From positions 372,001 to 436,000 of the forward strand of contig CANTFK010000713.1 in the NCBI GenBank assembly GCA_947646735.1: DNA of 64,000 bases, in the 5' to 3' direction. A program made the position numbers and the translations under genes. Of this stretch, positions 10,001 to 20,800 are shown one piece after another. The DNA is from Peronospora farinosa. Taxonomy: Eukaryota > Oomycota > Peronosporomycetes > Peronosporales > Peronosporaceae. Every line of letters starts with the position of its first letter. The stretch's first letter is position 1. The notes beneath the pieces are model-generated. The model had not been told where the DNA came from. It made no database searches and saw only the letters and a program-made list of their open reading frames with translations.

Positions 10001-10992
10001 AGATCGTCGCAGCGTACAAGGGTGACTCAGATTATGCAGACATTATCGAGTATCTGCGTGCTCCCAGCGATGCTGCACTGGGAGCATTATCCCGTACCAA
10101 GCGCGACCATATTCATCGATACAGTTTAGATGGCGATTTGCTTCTGTATAGCATCGACCAATTCGATGCTCCTCGCACGGTGATTGCCAATGACATGGAT
10201 TTGCGTGCAAGAATCATTCACGAGTATCACGATGCTCCTGCTGGCGGCCATTTAGGCCGCGAAAAGACTTTCGCGGCTGTGTCTCGAGACTTCTTCTGGC
10301 CCCACATGTATAAGTGGGTACGCAACTGGATCCGAACGTGCGAAATATGCCAGCGTGTGAAGCCATCTCCATCGTCACAGGCTCCCTTGCGATCGTTGCC
10401 AATTGCAGCAGAGGCCTGGAGATCAGTTTCGATGGACTTTATCTTCGGGCTTGCGCCCGATAGCCAAGCTCGAACGGGCATCTTGGTCTTTGTTGACAGA
10501 TTCAGCAAGATGACACATCTCGTGCCTGTTCACGCTAAGGTCATCGCGGCAGAGACCGCGGCGCACTTCATCGACGCGGTGTTCCGTCATCATGGCCTTC
10601 CAGAAAACATTGTTTCGGACCGTGATCCGCGATTTACGTCCGCATTTTGGACATCACTTTTCGAACTCCTCGGGACAAAACTGCTGATGTCGACGGCAGC
10701 CCATCCGGAAACGGATGGGCAGACCGAGCGCGTGAACCGAGTCCTCGAAGATGTTCTTCGGAGTTATGCTACGTCATTTACAAGTTGGAGTGCATTTTTA
10801 CCACTCGCTGAGTTCGCACTCAACAACGCCGTACACGCGTCAACAGGGTTGACGCCATTTTTTGTGAATTCGACTCTTCACCCTCGTGTTCCTACTGTAC
10901 TGGCCGTGGGGCGTCCCACAACACCTAGTGGCTCCACTCTGGGGGGGATAAAGGTGATAAACAAGGATCGAGTGCAGCTCACGGTATTTTGA
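7087..10992 (+). CDS. Pol of element B: protease, RT, RNase H, integrase core
   Basis: The frame is open from 7087 (after TAA at 7084-7086); the first in-frame ATG is at 7252, inside the protease, so initiation is unclear. Protease shows [10 protein letters not shown] (from 7201; Asp codon 7207) and [11 protein letters not shown] repetitive linker of VEQGFP-type units follows (about 7705-8050). RT has YFDD at 9058-9069, and RNase H has [12 protein letters not shown] and TDHASLRTA. Integrase has an HHCC finger ([11 protein letters not shown]...CEICQ, about 10219-10350) and catalytic D (10434), D (10618) and E (10725), with about 35 residues between the last two. It ends at 10992 owing to a shift at the G run 10941-10947. 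Apart from that the enzyme motifs look intact. Confidence 0.9.
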   Translation, partial: PSSPPALRARLNATTTSGDSRLIIVSLHVAGVRRPLRALLDSGATNNFFRKSCLSMLPPSIQVREGPGQVVVELADGKPHRVSRREVSLPYTFDGFRSNDDFLVIAMNYAFDCILGMPWLARYKPHIDWLARSVRRRRKFDVSEVFTHLLVSPSDWPNVTVVDRDSTTWGAQSERWPSLHCLCCSSRQSDSDSSLQSEEDDEDDAVEQGFPRVINAVEQGFPHVNAVVEPGFPSVPIVVEQGLPQGHCGDEQELASECDVDGQESSRESMMVEPGFPSSPTVVEPRFPHGHTVVEQGIPRGFTAAEQELPHQVSTVEFGVLPSSVSGILDDDIQCLEGGDGLSPDCGSPASSSDSKHDGDNSTENIALECVHAIVYVEGSPQRRQYIEVESPPRNASSITSLPGLSWKHFLRDLKGGTVEQVCLITNEVVTVANEEHMARPQSAEPKSAREERFASQSWEALRESGNPVYDIAREYADVFPDKIPAELPADRGVRHEIDLVPGSKYCVTRQWPLPRDQVEAIDAFFEGRRKAGHVRESISPHSSPTFCVKKATGGQNLVHAKNKLNDATIPAQTPIPRKDMVLNSMSGSVIFSAIDLTDGFYQILMRPSDIPLTAVSTPSGMLWEWLVMPQGLKNAPATFNRMVSQVLRPLRNFAPSYFDDIFVHSRAEGNLDDVQVHLQHLKQVFQVMRDNKLYANLKKCVFCAPEIPVLGCYVSKSGVRADPEKVSSICSWPTPKNPTELRQWLGLANYLHKYTKDYAGSIQPLSSLLKKDATWLWRPEHQAAFEAVIKSLASAPVLVLPDDSKPFHVVCDASDFAIGCALMQFDDEGRERVVSYQSRQMKPAEKNYPVHDKELLAMRYALIKFRVHLLGESTFALYTDHASLRTAMKSPHLSQRMARWLSFFSEYNFVVHYKPGKTNILADAMSRRPDYDPRTALSRQATDDEDDDDRCAMCVSLNLTRVKPEPCLFDEIVAAYKGDSDYADIIEYLRAPSDAALGALSRTKRDHIHRYSLDGDLLLYSIDQFDAPRTVIANDMDLRARIIHEYHDAPAGGHLGREKTFAAVSRDFFWPHMYKWVRNWIRTCEICQRVKPSPSSQAPLRSLPIAAEAWRSVSMDFIFGLAPDSQARTGILVFVDRFSKMTHLVPVHAKVIAAETAAHFIDAVFRHHGLPENIVSDRDPRFTSAFWTSLFELLGTKLLMSTAAHPETDGQTERVNRVLEDVLRSYATSFTSWSAFLPLAEFALNNAVHASTGLTPFFVNSTLHPRVPTVLAVGRPTTPSGSTLGGIKVINKDRVQLTVF
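7705..8050 (+). repeat. VEQGFP-type degenerate tandem repeat in Pol linker
   Basis: The linker between protease and RT is made of 10-14-residue units around V-E-Q/P-G-F-P ([63 protein letters not shown]). Element A has an analogous but different repeat (GISPQ/EISPL) at the same place. Confidence 0.8.
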
Positions 10993-12338
10993 GCGCGAAT
11001 GCAGTAACACGATCCAAGGCAAAGACGGCCATTTTGACGCCATCAGACGTGGCGTCCCCATTAGCTCGATGGACTGCGCAGACATTGATTGACCCGTCTT
11101 CGGGTAAGCGTTCCCCTACTGCCAACTACGCGCCGATTGAGTCGGCGCGACCAATTGATGACATGGCCGTGTCGGAATTTATACTCCAACGTCAAGCCAT
11201 CACCAGGTTTGTACGCGACGCACTACAAACTGCTGTAGACCTACAGAAGGAGAACGCTGACAAACATGGAAGAAAGAACATGAGCAAGTTTGAGAAAGGT
11301 GACCGTGTATTATTATCGACGGAAGGTTTAAGGGATTCTGCGGTCACTAATCTGGGCGCGAGTAAACTCGCGCCACGCTTCATCGGTCCATTCAAGGTTC
11401 TGAAGGCAATTGGCGACGCTTATACACTCGACGTCCCCTCTTCACTGCGACTCCGCCCGATATTCTATGTCGGGCGGCTGAAGGAATATCGTCCGGCTAC
11501 GCTTCACGGTTTGGCTCCGACGCCGGCTTCAGGGGTTCGTAAGTCGAACGGCCTTCCCGTCGCGCTCGACGCGCCGATGACATGGGGCGGGGTCTCGATC
11601 CCGTCTGAACCTGACCAAGCATCTGGCGCTCCAGAATCCTTATCCGCTCGAGCAGTTCACGGTTCGACTGCCGGGTCTCACTCGAAGTCTTCTCCGCCTG
11701 GGCAGCACGTTCACTGGCAGCCTCAGCCTCCAGCCGAGCATCGGCAGCTACATTCACGTCCTGATCAACATCGTCCTGAGCAACCAGGACGCCAGCTCTA
11801 CCACCGCGAGGGCCCTCCTCCGCTTGTTGATGCGGAGGGACAGGTGCGCTGGATTGTAGACCGCATTGTGGATCACGAGGACCCTCCACAACCATTACTG
11901 CAGTCGGCTCATGAGAAGCGTGCGGTTCCATCCGTGCGTAGGTACCGAGTACGTTGGCTTGGAATCCCTCCCGAGCAGGATACATGGGAACCACGTTCCT
12001 CGCTCCTTCGTGACGTTCCAGATGTGGTTCTGTCGTATGAAGCCACGAAGTCGGACTATTCCAAGGCGGGCGAGCACGCGAACGCTCTCGTGACAAACGA
12101 GAGCGGTAAGGAGATTCACGTTGTCGGAAACGGGAACGATGACCAGAACGAGAACGATGTCGCGAACGAGAACGACGCCGTGAACGAGAACGTCGCGGTG
12201 AATACATATCACGATTGCGAGGCGAGAATCGCGAAGCAGGACGGACAAGCGAACGTGTCGCTGCCCTGCGCTGATGATCCCGCGGATATTGACTCCGCTG
12301 TCGCGAGTGGTGCTGCCAGCGAGGCGCACCACGAATAA
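10948..12338 (+). CDS. Pol C-terminal part of element B: GPY/F module and chromodomain
   Basis: This frame follows the G run at 10941-10947 and continues Pol. First comes SANAVTRSK. Next is the integrase C-terminal GPY/F-like module ([11 protein letters not shown] ... [12 protein letters not shown] ... YVGRLKEY, about 11290-11490). A low-complexity Pro/His/Gln linker follows, then a chromodomain ([11 protein letters not shown] ... [18 protein letters not shown], about 11850-12060), and a tail rich in NEND/VNEN repeats. The overlap with the antisense ORF covers 11497-12338. One inserted or deleted base would join it to the upstream Pol; it may be a real mutation or a base-calling error. Confidence 0.85.
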
Positions 12339-12876
12339 CTGCGCTTCCCCGTTCGCTCAGACTTCGCTCATACTTTGCAATCCAACTTCGTTCGCGATCG
12401 CTGAGTGGACTCTCAGCGATGTGTCGTCGCCATTCGTCATGAGTTGGGCGTGGAGTCGAGTCACAAGATTGGCATCCTTCATTGACATGGACGAAGCAGA
12501 GACGGTCCTCATTCCAAGCATCCTCACACACTCTTTCGCGTAGCGCGCCGATGGAGTGATCGGCGCGAAGTTCCTCTCGATTGGCGAGCCATAACTGGAA
12601 GCTGCTACCATCCTCGAGCATCCGATTCCAACGTTGGATGAAGGCGCACCAAGAACGTTGTAGGGCTTCATGCTCGATTCCATCAAGACCTTTCCCGCGC
12701 AGTTTTCGAAATCGGCGGAAGTATTCCCGCATCATGTCCAGTGAGTCCGGAGCGTGAGCTCCGGACAAGTCGTACAGCGACCAAGGTATGAGCTGCCGCG
12801 CCATGATGTTGATTGATGCACTCCCGCTGACGTTCCTTGGGAGTGCTGCTGGACTGGGTGTTGGGTCTCCGGACAT
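11497..12876 (-). CDS. Antisense ORF of element B (aORF), CxxC domain, RS stretch, coiled coil
   Basis: 459 residues starting with ATG at 12876, 80 bases inside the 3' LTR. The first 180 residues hold the domain shared with element A: RSWCAFIQRWNR (about 12630-12660), then GCQSC (12463-12474), then a DRERSWIAKYERSL helix. This domain (about 12336-12790) lies beyond the end of pol, so it is not a by-product of sense coding. An Arg/Ser-rich block ([20 protein letters not shown], about residues 230-260) suggests RNA binding. The last 90 residues are Glu/Arg rich with heptads typical of a coiled coil and lie antisense to the Pol linker. The gene would need an antisense promoter in or near the LTR. 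Function unknown. Confidence 0.65.
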   Translation of the reverse strand: MSGDPTPSPAALPRNVSGSASINIMARQLIPWSLYDLSGAHAPDSLDMMREYFRRFRKLRGKGLDGIEHEALQRSWCAFIQRWNRMLEDGSSFQLWLANREELRADHSIGALRERVCEDAWNEDRLCFVHVNEGCQSCDSTPRPTHDEWRRHIAESPLSDRERSWIAKYERSLSERGSAVIRGAPRWQHHSRQRSQYPRDHQRRAATRSLVRPASRFSPRNRDMYSPRRSRSRRRSRSRHRSRSGHRSRFRQRESPYRSRLSRERSRARPPWNSPTSWLHTTEPHLERHEGARNVVPMYPAREGFQANVLGTYARMEPHASHEPTAVMVVEGPRDPQCGLQSSAPVPPHQQAEEGPRGGRAGVLVAQDDVDQDVNVAADARLEAEAASERAAQAEKTSSETRQSNRELLERIRILERQMLGQVQTGSRPRPMSSARRARREGRSTYEPLKPASEPNREA

Positions 12877-12940
12877 TGCTTATTCGTTTGTTGGCGAAGG
12901 GTTTTCGACAGTTGAGCACTCACGGTTGGTGAGTGCTGTC

Positions 12941-12955
12941 ATGAGAAGGGGGTGA
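12941..12955 (+). other. Polypurine tract of element B
   Basis: ATGAGAAGGGGGTGA lies immediately before the 3' LTR, the expected place for the plus-strand primer. Elements A and C have similar G-rich tracts at the same place. Confidence 0.7.
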
Positions 12956-13297
12956 TGTAATGGGCTACATTACACATATAGCATTAACACAAATAAACAA
13001 TTACATATGTAGGCAGGTGCTGGGCCCGAATAGCGGGCACAGCGTGGTAATTTATTATTGGTTTATTATTGGGCCTAAAGTCCCCAATATGGACCAATGA
13101 TAAATCAACCTGAAATTGTGTGGTTCCCGAAAGGCGGGAACACTGTCGTATTTATTACGACTAAAATCTTCGTAATTAGTACGAATTAAAACCAAAATAA
13201 AAATCAGAGTTAAATTTACTTAATACCTAATACTCGGGCTTGAGTCTTCCTCAAGCGCACGTGTAAGCTAGTGACGGTACGTTCTAGCCCCGTTACA
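12956..13297 (+). repeat. 3' LTR of element B
   Basis: 342 bp, one difference from the 5' LTR, followed by the GTAATC duplication at 13298-13303. Confidence 0.95.
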
Positions 13298-13303
13298 GTA
13301 ATC

Positions 13304-13355
13304 AGTGAAAGTAGACTATACTGTAATCAGTATAGTCGGAGGGTGCCCCGTTACA
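13304..13355 (+). repeat. 3' LTR of element A, right part
   Basis: This continues the LTR that began at 5205 and ends CCCCGTTACA. It contains a second hairpin with the same loop as the B insertion site: ACTATACTG-TAAT-CAGTATAGT at 13313-13334. Confidence 0.7.
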
Positions 13356-14450
13356 TCTGATTAGTCAACACCATCAAACTATGTATTACACAACGCGTAT
13401 ATAACGCAACAATTCTAAGTAAGATGACACGGTAATAAACGGCAAAACGTTCGGGTTGATTGACCGGTCGTATAATACTCTGTCGTTTTGATACAAAGGC
13501 GTTACATACTGTAGACCAAAGATGTTTGCTACATCGCAATGATTAAGTAAATGGGCATTTCTGTACACGGTAATAAACATGGTCTTATCTAAAATTACAC
13601 ATGCCCTGTATTCGATCTAACGTCGCTCCTATTTTAGAAAGTACACGAGTTTCTACCTGACGTGGCTCGTGGCGTTGGAGCCGCAGATGCTAACTCAAAG
13701 TAAGTCTTTCGTAATTAAAAAGCAACATGTTTTATACAAAATACAAGATTAAATCACCCATGTTGAAAGTTAGCTTGATATTGATAGCACTGCATTATAC
13801 TGCTGGTAACAGCTTTCGATGTGTCAATTACATAAACTACCATTTGTTTCTCGTGAGCTAAAGCTTTACGCAATAAGCTTCACGGTAGGTTTCAAACTAA
13901 TGAGCTTGATGTCCACGCGCTGGTGCATTAGAACAAAGCTTCTATTGCCAGTTTGGTTCGACAGCTTATAGAAAGATTTTATCAACGCATCATGCAATCG
14001 TAGCACCATTGAAGCGGTAACATTTACCTCGCATATGTGCAGAATCAGCGGTGACCGTAAAGACGTACATCTTGCTTTAACAACCGCAGTTATCTCATAA
14101 ATTATGGCTCATTCAAAAAGCTTGTAGTACTTAGTAGCGGAGCTGCGCAGCTTTTTAGCCAGAGGAAGACTTTAGGCTGAAAGCCTCTTAGTTCTAGAGA
14201 ACTAAATAAATTTACGGCTAAAAGCCACTTAGTTCTAAGGAACTAATTGAACGACCTTAAAAGTCACCCTGTTCTAAGGAACTAGGAGAGAGACTTTTGG
14301 TCGGCAAGCAATAAGCTAAGGTTCAAAGAACCAACGCACAGAGTGCAAGAACAAGCTAGAAGCTTAGAGGCTCAAAAAACCAACGCACGAAGTGCACAAA
14401 AGAACAAGTCAGAAAGATTGCTGTAGACTGGCACTTCTACAAATTTGCCT
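13356..14450. other. Non-coding region with a dispersed repeat
   Basis: No gene is supported. About 13448-13570 resembles 24662-24830 in the same orientation. About 13758-14110 resembles 24295-24650 in inverted orientation. From 14150 on there are short tandem motifs (GTTCTARRGAACTA repeated three times at about 14190-14285). Confidence 0.6.
13758..14110 (-). repeat. Inverted copy of the 24295-24650 repeat
   Basis: About 350 bp nearly identical by eye to the reverse complement of 24295-24650. Divergence rises toward the 14.1-kb end. It contains no intact ORF. Confidence 0.8.
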
Positions 14451-14639
14451 TGTAGACGGGCACTTCTACGAAGTTGCCTCGTGCTACTAACACACACATT
14501 CAGCACAAGCGAGGAAGCGGTTAGACCGTCTTACCTTCGCGTGCGAGGGTGCGAGGGTGGTTGGGAGGTTGGTCGACTGCTTAAGCAGTCGTACCACCAG
14601 TTGCCTTTCGCTTAAGCGAGAGTGTGGTGGAGTGGGATT

Positions 14640-15290
14640 CGCACAAATTGCTGATGCGATTCCAACTCTCCACTGGCGCCCGGACGACCGACCAACTGAA
14701 GGGGTACCCCGATTCCGTGTATAAAGCCTTCCTCACCTTGTGTACCCGTCGGTAGGGCGGGTTGCTCTCTTCTTGGTGGACTTGAGTCGATGTTGATCCT
14801 AATTGGGTTAGGGATAGGAGGTTTGGTTATCTTGTAAAAATCTTCACAAGATAAATCGAGTACTTGGTGTGATCTTTCCAATCGATCACGGTTATCCAAT
14901 AAAGCGAAGCTTGAATCTTCTGACCACTTGAGCAGAACCTTCTGACCACTTGATCCGTCCTGCACTTGCTTCGCCTTGCCCTACGCGTCCGATCGCAGTT
15001 GAGTTGTGCTGAGAGTTCTTGCAATCCCTGGTCAAACAATCCAGGGATATGACTTGCGTAGTGTGTAGGCTTCCTCGAGACGTCGGGTGGCCAAAGGATC
15101 CAGCCCGGAAGAGAAGTCGACACGTGTATTAGAAGTAAAATTGAACTCTGTTAATGTTAACCAATCAAAACTCGAAACCTACGATTCTGCCTATCTGTAG
15201 TCCAGGATCTATCACCACGTGTCCCCTTTCAGAAAAAATCAGATTTCGATATGTGGTCCACCCCAAATGCCTTTGCCATCCCGATCCATC
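14640..15290. other. Insertion of unknown origin inside the element C LTR
   Basis: This stretch has no counterpart in the other LTR. It includes TGGCGCCCGG at 14674-14683, directly after a TCTCCAC, which resembles a primer-binding site after an LTR end. That would make it a fragment of another retroelement. Open frames here are short and not recognisable. Confidence 0.3.
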
Positions 15291-15308
15291 GGCGATCTTG
15301 CCTTATCC

Positions 15309-15770
15309 TTGGATCGCGATCTGAATCAGATCGCGTATCAGCTCAGGATCGCGGTCGATCCATAATGCGTACTCCTTGTGAGTTGTATCGCGATCTAGGT
15401 TGGATCGCGGATCTAAGTTGGATCACGATGCTTAGTCGGATCGCGCTTTACCTTGGATCGCGGTTCTGAGTCGGATCGCGCTTCTGAGTCGGATCGCGCT
15501 TCTGAGTCGGATCGCGCTTCTGAGTCAGATCGCGATTCTGAGTCGGATCGCGCTCAGCCTTGGATCGCAGTTCTGAGTCGGATCGCGCTTTACCTTGGAT
15601 CGCGTTCAGCCTGAGATCGCAGGTCTGAGTCGGATCGCGCTTTACCTTGAATCGCGCTCAGCCTTGGATCGCGGTTTTGAGTCGGATCGCGGTTTTGAGT
15701 CGGATCGCGCTTTACCTTGGATCACGATCGATCCTGTGTGTGTGGTCCACATAAGTTGGATCGCGATCTC
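15309..15770. repeat. GATCGCG minisatellite
   Basis: An imperfect tandem array whose clearest unit is 18 bp, TTCTGAGTCGGATCGCGC. Variants include TTTACCTTGGATCGCG and TCAGCCTTGGATCGCG. About twenty copies of the GATCGCG core occur. The core overlaps GATCGCGATC palindromes. Confidence 0.85.
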
Positions 15771-16352
15771 CACTCCACGAAATTTGTTTATCCGCTCTTC
15801 CACAAGAGTGCAACGAGCTTCTTAACAAGAATGCACCGACGTCACGCAGAAGCTTTTCAACTTCTCGTGCGTGGTGCGTTTGATTTAAGTATATTCAAGA
15901 CTGAGCTATATTTGATTAATTATAACTAAATATATACTTAACTACTGATTGGCTATATATATATATATAGATCGGATACGCGACTCTTTAGAAGCGTATC
16001 CTGTCGCATGATCTTAAATCTAGATTTAAGATCGCAACTGACGTCCTTCTGAGACGTCGCGATGCCTAGCTTCAACTAGCGTCATCCCTTCCCATTTAAA
16101 TCCATAAATGGATATCACATTCACGAGGGTGGATCACGTTTGTGTATCGCACCCAAGTGACAGGTCAAAAGTAATCATGGATACTTTCAGACCAAACACT
16201 AAATATATTACTTAATGTTTACGTGTAACTAGATGCCCTGTTACACCATCCCCCATTTTAGAACAATTTTTATATTTTGTAAAACATCACCTAGGAGACA
16301 GAGAGACTTGCGAGCCGTTTATAAACGCGACGCTTCAGTCTACTCAATTATC

Positions 16353-17794
16353 ATGCCACCGAAACGTGGTAAGGCTGATGGGTCGCCTGCAAAGTCACCC
16401 ATGCAGTCCAGCACTAAGCACACGCGCCGCGATTTATCGCAGCCGTCGCAAAGTGCTTCAGGCGCTGAGGTGAATCTTTCATCTCACTAAAATGTGGATG
16501 AAGATCCATCTCTCATTGTAGATTACAATGAGTCTACGCCATTGCCATCACCCCAAAGTGGCGATGAGCAAAGCGCATTGATGGGACATATGTCCCCATC
16601 ATTTGAGGCACCCGTCCTTGAGGGAGCGTCTATGCTTCCTACAAGCGAAGGTAAAGCCTCGTCCCCTGCGCCTACGAGCGCAGCGACTAAGAATGAGCGT
16701 GCTACTTCGAAAAAAGCAGTCGCGACTCAGTCAGATGTGACTACTCAAGCTGATGTCTTGACAATCCATAATGGAGAGTCAGACTCAGCTGAGTGTGAGC
16801 TTAAAGCTCCACCAAGTACACCGTCGGCCTCACTAGCCCGCCGTCGCGAGGGCAGCTACGTGCGTGGTGGCTTGCCACCAATTCCACCTCCATCTGAAAG
16901 GATGAACTCGGATGGTTCTAGTGCAGCTTTTGCAGCGTGCAACTATAGACGCTCATAACTTTTATAGAGTCTTTTCCTTGTGTAAAAATCATGGCAAAGC
17001 ACTTGGTCGTGCTTTCCCAATTCCAGTCGTGCTGCGTTCTAACGAAACAGCCGACGACTATGAAGCTGAACTTCGGCGCCGTGTTACCTTGCATGTAGAT
17101 GCAACGAAACAACGGTCGCAGCGAGTCAGCTTTGCCATGAAGCGTGCGCATAAAATTATGGGTGGTAAGCGACCCCCAATTGATTCTCTCTACGCTTCAT
17201 CTGCTAGTCCAGCCGGACCAGCAGAAAGACGACAGCTGGTGCTGCTTCACATAAGCAGCCACCAGCCCAGGCACGTCGACGTGCAAAGAGTCCACAGGCT
17301 CCCATGAGTCAAAGCTCTTCGGTGACCCTTCCATTGGAAAAGGATTTGTAGTTTTCGCTTCACAAACCGGTGAGCCAACAGCCTTCCAGCAAGGAAGCGC
17401 GTATTCCCTTCCGTGTCCACCAACACAGGTGGCGCCTGATAGGAGTGGCGATTACGCCCACCTACTCGCGGCTGCCTAACCTGCTGCTATTCAGTCGCAG
17501 GCTGAGCTCGCTGCACTGAAGAGGCAGGTGGCAGATCTCGAGAGTCAAGTCTCGCGACTGACTGTGGATCTGCGCGATGTGAGGACAAGGGATCGTCAGG
17601 GGTATGACCGCCTGAAGACCCGTTTGGACATACACGAGCGACTGGTGATGAGAGACCCGCGTCAAGCGCGAAGTACTCCTCGTTCACCGAGTCTTTTGTC
17701 GTCGGTCTCGTATACGGGAATTTGTTCACCTTCCCCTTCTCCTGATCGGCAACGACGCTCAACTCACAGTCGAAGTCACCATCGGTCTCGTTAG
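16353..17794 (+). pseudogene. Antisense-type ORF of element C (aORF), broken
   Basis: Starts with ATG 108 bases inside the 3' LTR of C and runs against pol, the same placement as in A and B. The N-terminus is low complexity; after an in-frame TAA (16488-16490) it continues with DPSLIVDYNES, matching DPELVVDYSGES of the element A aORF. The frame shifts near 16.92-16.96 kb to one containing RRVTLHVDATKQRS. A last piece (17528-17794) has a heptad helix (LESQVSRLTVDLRDV) and an RS-rich end (SPSPSPDRQRRS), like the coiled coil and RS blocks of the B aORF. The W/CxxC domain was not found. It is clearly a relic. Confidence 0.6.
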
Positions 17795-17819
17795 ACTGTG
17801 ATCTCTTGTGGATATACAC

Positions 17820-20800
17820 ACCGTTTCAGACGACCCACGTAAGATACGGGGTGCGTCTTCATATACAGTGGGAGAGTGAGCCTATAATTTAGGTCTCAAA
17901 CCTTCTCGACCACTGTAAAGGGGTCAATGAATCGGGAAATAGATTAGTAGTACCAACAGGTAGTACAGACATTTCATATTTAGGTAGGGTAGAAGTACTT
18001 AATAGCACTTTGTCCCCCACACTAAAGTGTTCATTGTTTTTGCGACCATGCTGGTCTGCATATTGCTTTTGCTTGTCCTATGCGCTTGCCATCGCGTCAC
18101 GGACTTTACGTGTGATGGCTAGTCGCTCATCCACAAAGCGCTGAGCTTCGCTCGCTTTAGCATCCAGCTCGCCTATGACGCCTCCAAGAGGTCGTTCATG
18201 GGTCGACGCTGTTGATAACACTATAGTGTCATCATCAAGGAGCACTGGTATTTCTTGCCGTGTCTCCTCTGTGACACCTATAGGTATCGTGACAACTGCT
18301 AAATTAGCAGTGTCACTAGGGCAACCTTGGTCCTCTTTGGCATTCGCACCAAGCGTAGTGAGGGGCCCTCCCCCACTAAGACTCGGGCTGCGTACAAACG
18401 AGACTGGTGTTCGAGGATGACGCAGGACGTTAATGCAAAACGATGTTTCACCCGTACTGGCGTGAACACTGTTACTAATAGCAAACTCCACGAATGTCAA
18501 TTGCTTGCTCCATTCTTTGGGAGTCGCTACTGTACGCAACACATCCGCCACGACTCGATTGGCCCGTTCTGTTTTGCCATCGGTCTGGGGATGATCAGCG
18601 GTTGACATGTGGAGCTTTCTTCCCAGCAGCTCAAACACATGTCGCCAAAAACCCGACGTAAAACGCGGATCCCGGTCCGACACTATGGACTCGGGCATCC
18701 CGTAAAGTCGGTACACATGATCCAAAAACAAGAGGGCAGCCTCTTTTCCTAAGATCTTGGTGCTACATGGTGCCAAATGCACCATCTTGCTCAGTCTATC
18801 TACAAAGACAACGAGCCCCGTCCTGCCTTTACGGTCAGGCGGTAAGCCAAACATGAAGTCCAAACTGACCGACTTCCAACATTCAGTTGGAATCGGCAGT
18901 GGCTTCAGTGGCGCACTGTTCAGGCTTTATGCGCTGACACTCTTCGCAAGAGCGAATATAGTTGGCCACCCACCGATATAGGTGGGGCCACCAAAATTCC
19001 TCTGACACTCGTAAGAATGTCTTTTCACTGCCCACTAGATGGCGCATTATGGAACTCGTGAAGTATCATCAGCTTGAGATATGTGTCATGAGGGACATAG
19101 ATTCTCAAGGGATCACAGGGTGACAGTTGATGTCACAACAGGCCATCACTGTAACTAAAGCGATTTAACTTCGCTTACAAGTGCGACGGAAGGGTAACCT
19201 TTCGTCCACCAAAATGATTCAACAGCAGGCGACAATTTTCGTCCTGACTGTAACACTCCTTAATATCGGAGGCCACTGAGCTCGTCACATGGTAGGCCTT
19301 CATGGCTGCCAATGTTGACGACTCAACTTGTGCTTTCGCACGAGACACACTTTCCTGGTGCCTTGCCTCGAAGTCTGGTCTGCGCGATAACGCGTCAGCC
19401 AAGACATTCGACTTACCCGGCCTATATTCAACTTTAAAAATAAATTCAGAGAAGAATGTTAGCCATCTCGCCATTCTCGGCGAGAGGTGTGGTGTATTTA
19501 TAGCGGTCCGCAGTGATGCGTGATCCGTATAAACCACAAAAGGTTCGGTGCCCAAGAGGTGCACCCGAAACTTCACAAGGGCATACTTAATTGAAAGTAG
19601 CTCCTTGTCATGCACAGGTTAATTCAGCTCGGCAGCTTTTAAAAGCCGAGACTGATAAGAAATGACACGGTCAACGCCGTTGTCATCCTTCTGCACGAAC
19701 GCGCTGCCGATTGCAAAATTGCTTGCATCGCAGACGACGCTAAAGGGCTTATCCGCGTCTGGCATTACCAAGACCGGTGCCTCTACAAGAGATTGCTTCA
19801 CTGATATGAACGCATCGTCTTGCTCCTTTGACCAAGTCCATTTTGTATCCTTTTTCAAAAAGTCAGACAATGGCTTAGTCTGCTCCGCATAACCGCATAT
19901 TCTTGCTGTACTTATGCAAGTAGTTAGCGAGCCCAGGGAATTGGCGAAGATCCTTCACATGACGTGGGACTGGCCATTCCTTTACAGCCTTTACCTTTTC
20001 TGAGTCTGCTCGTACACCGTGTGCACCTACGATGCAGCCCAGTACAGGTATCTCGGGTACCCCTATTACGCACTTTTGTAAGTTTACGTATAATTGGGCG
20101 TTACCCAGAATCTGCAACACAGCGTCTAAATGACGCTTGTGCGACTCTATCGCGCTCAGACCGTCCTCCGCCCTACTATGCATGAATACATCGTCAAAGT
20201 AATGGGGCGCGTAGGCACGGTGCTGACGCATCACGTGAGCCACCACTCGGTTGAAAGTTGCCGGAGCATTTTTCGACCCTTGTGGCATCACAAGCCACTC
20301 CCAGAGCATACCGCTTGGGGTGCTTACTGCCGTTTTGGCTACATCAGTATCTCTCATGAAAATTTAATAGTAGCCATCCTTCAGATCCAACGCGTAAAAG
20401 ATAGTCGACGTTCCCATTGAGTTCAACAAGACATCTATCTGTGGGATCGGCATTTGAGCCGAAAGGGTGGCCATTTTCAGCTTGTTATAAGCATGAACCA
20501 CGCGCCATCCACCCGTTGCTTTACGCACAAAGAAGTTTGGGCTGCAGTGAGGCGACTTGCTTTCCCGCCTTGGCTCGCTTGTCGAAGAACTCATCGATGT
20601 AATCGACTTGTTCCTTCGGAAACGGCCATTGCCTGGTAACACAATACTTGGTGCCAGGATCCAGGTCAATCTCGTGCCTGATGCCCCAATCGGCTGTTAG
20701 GCGGTTCGGCACTTCTGCTGGAAACACATCACGGTGTTTCCACAGAACATCATAGAACGGGCTGTCCTTCAAGGCATCCCAGCAGCGAACCGTTTCTTTT

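Larger units (their letters stand above)
5613..13297 (+). mobile_element. Ty3/gypsy chromodomain retrotransposon B, near-intact and young
   Basis: The element is 7,685 bp, bounded by 342-bp LTRs (TGTAATGGGC...GCCCCGTTACA) and a 6-bp target duplication. It carries a primer-binding-like site, Gag, a long Pol (protease, RT, RNase H, integrase, chromodomain), an antisense ORF, a polypurine tract and the 3' LTR. By eye the two LTRs differ at one base (A in the 5' copy, G in the 3' copy, in TTATTGRGCC), so insertion was recent. It lies inside the 3' LTR of element A. Pol is broken once, at a run of seven G (10941-10947). Confidence 0.95.
14451..16245 (-). repeat. 3' LTR of element C, expanded by insertions
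   Basis: Its two ends align with the 605-bp LTR at 23109-23713: TGTAGACGG...GCGAGGAAGCGGTTA at the left, and the CTTTAGAAGCGTATCC to CACATTCACGAG block at the right, ending CTGTTACA. Roughly 14.64-15.79 kb has no match and is inserted sequence, including a minisatellite. A 30-bp motif (TGTAGACKGGCACTTCTAC) is tandemly doubled at the left end. Confidence 0.7.

Noticed and set aside
14612..15123. Minus-strand ORFs of 98-117 residues in the element C LTR
   Set aside because: Inside a non-matching insertion, no known motif; not supported as genes.
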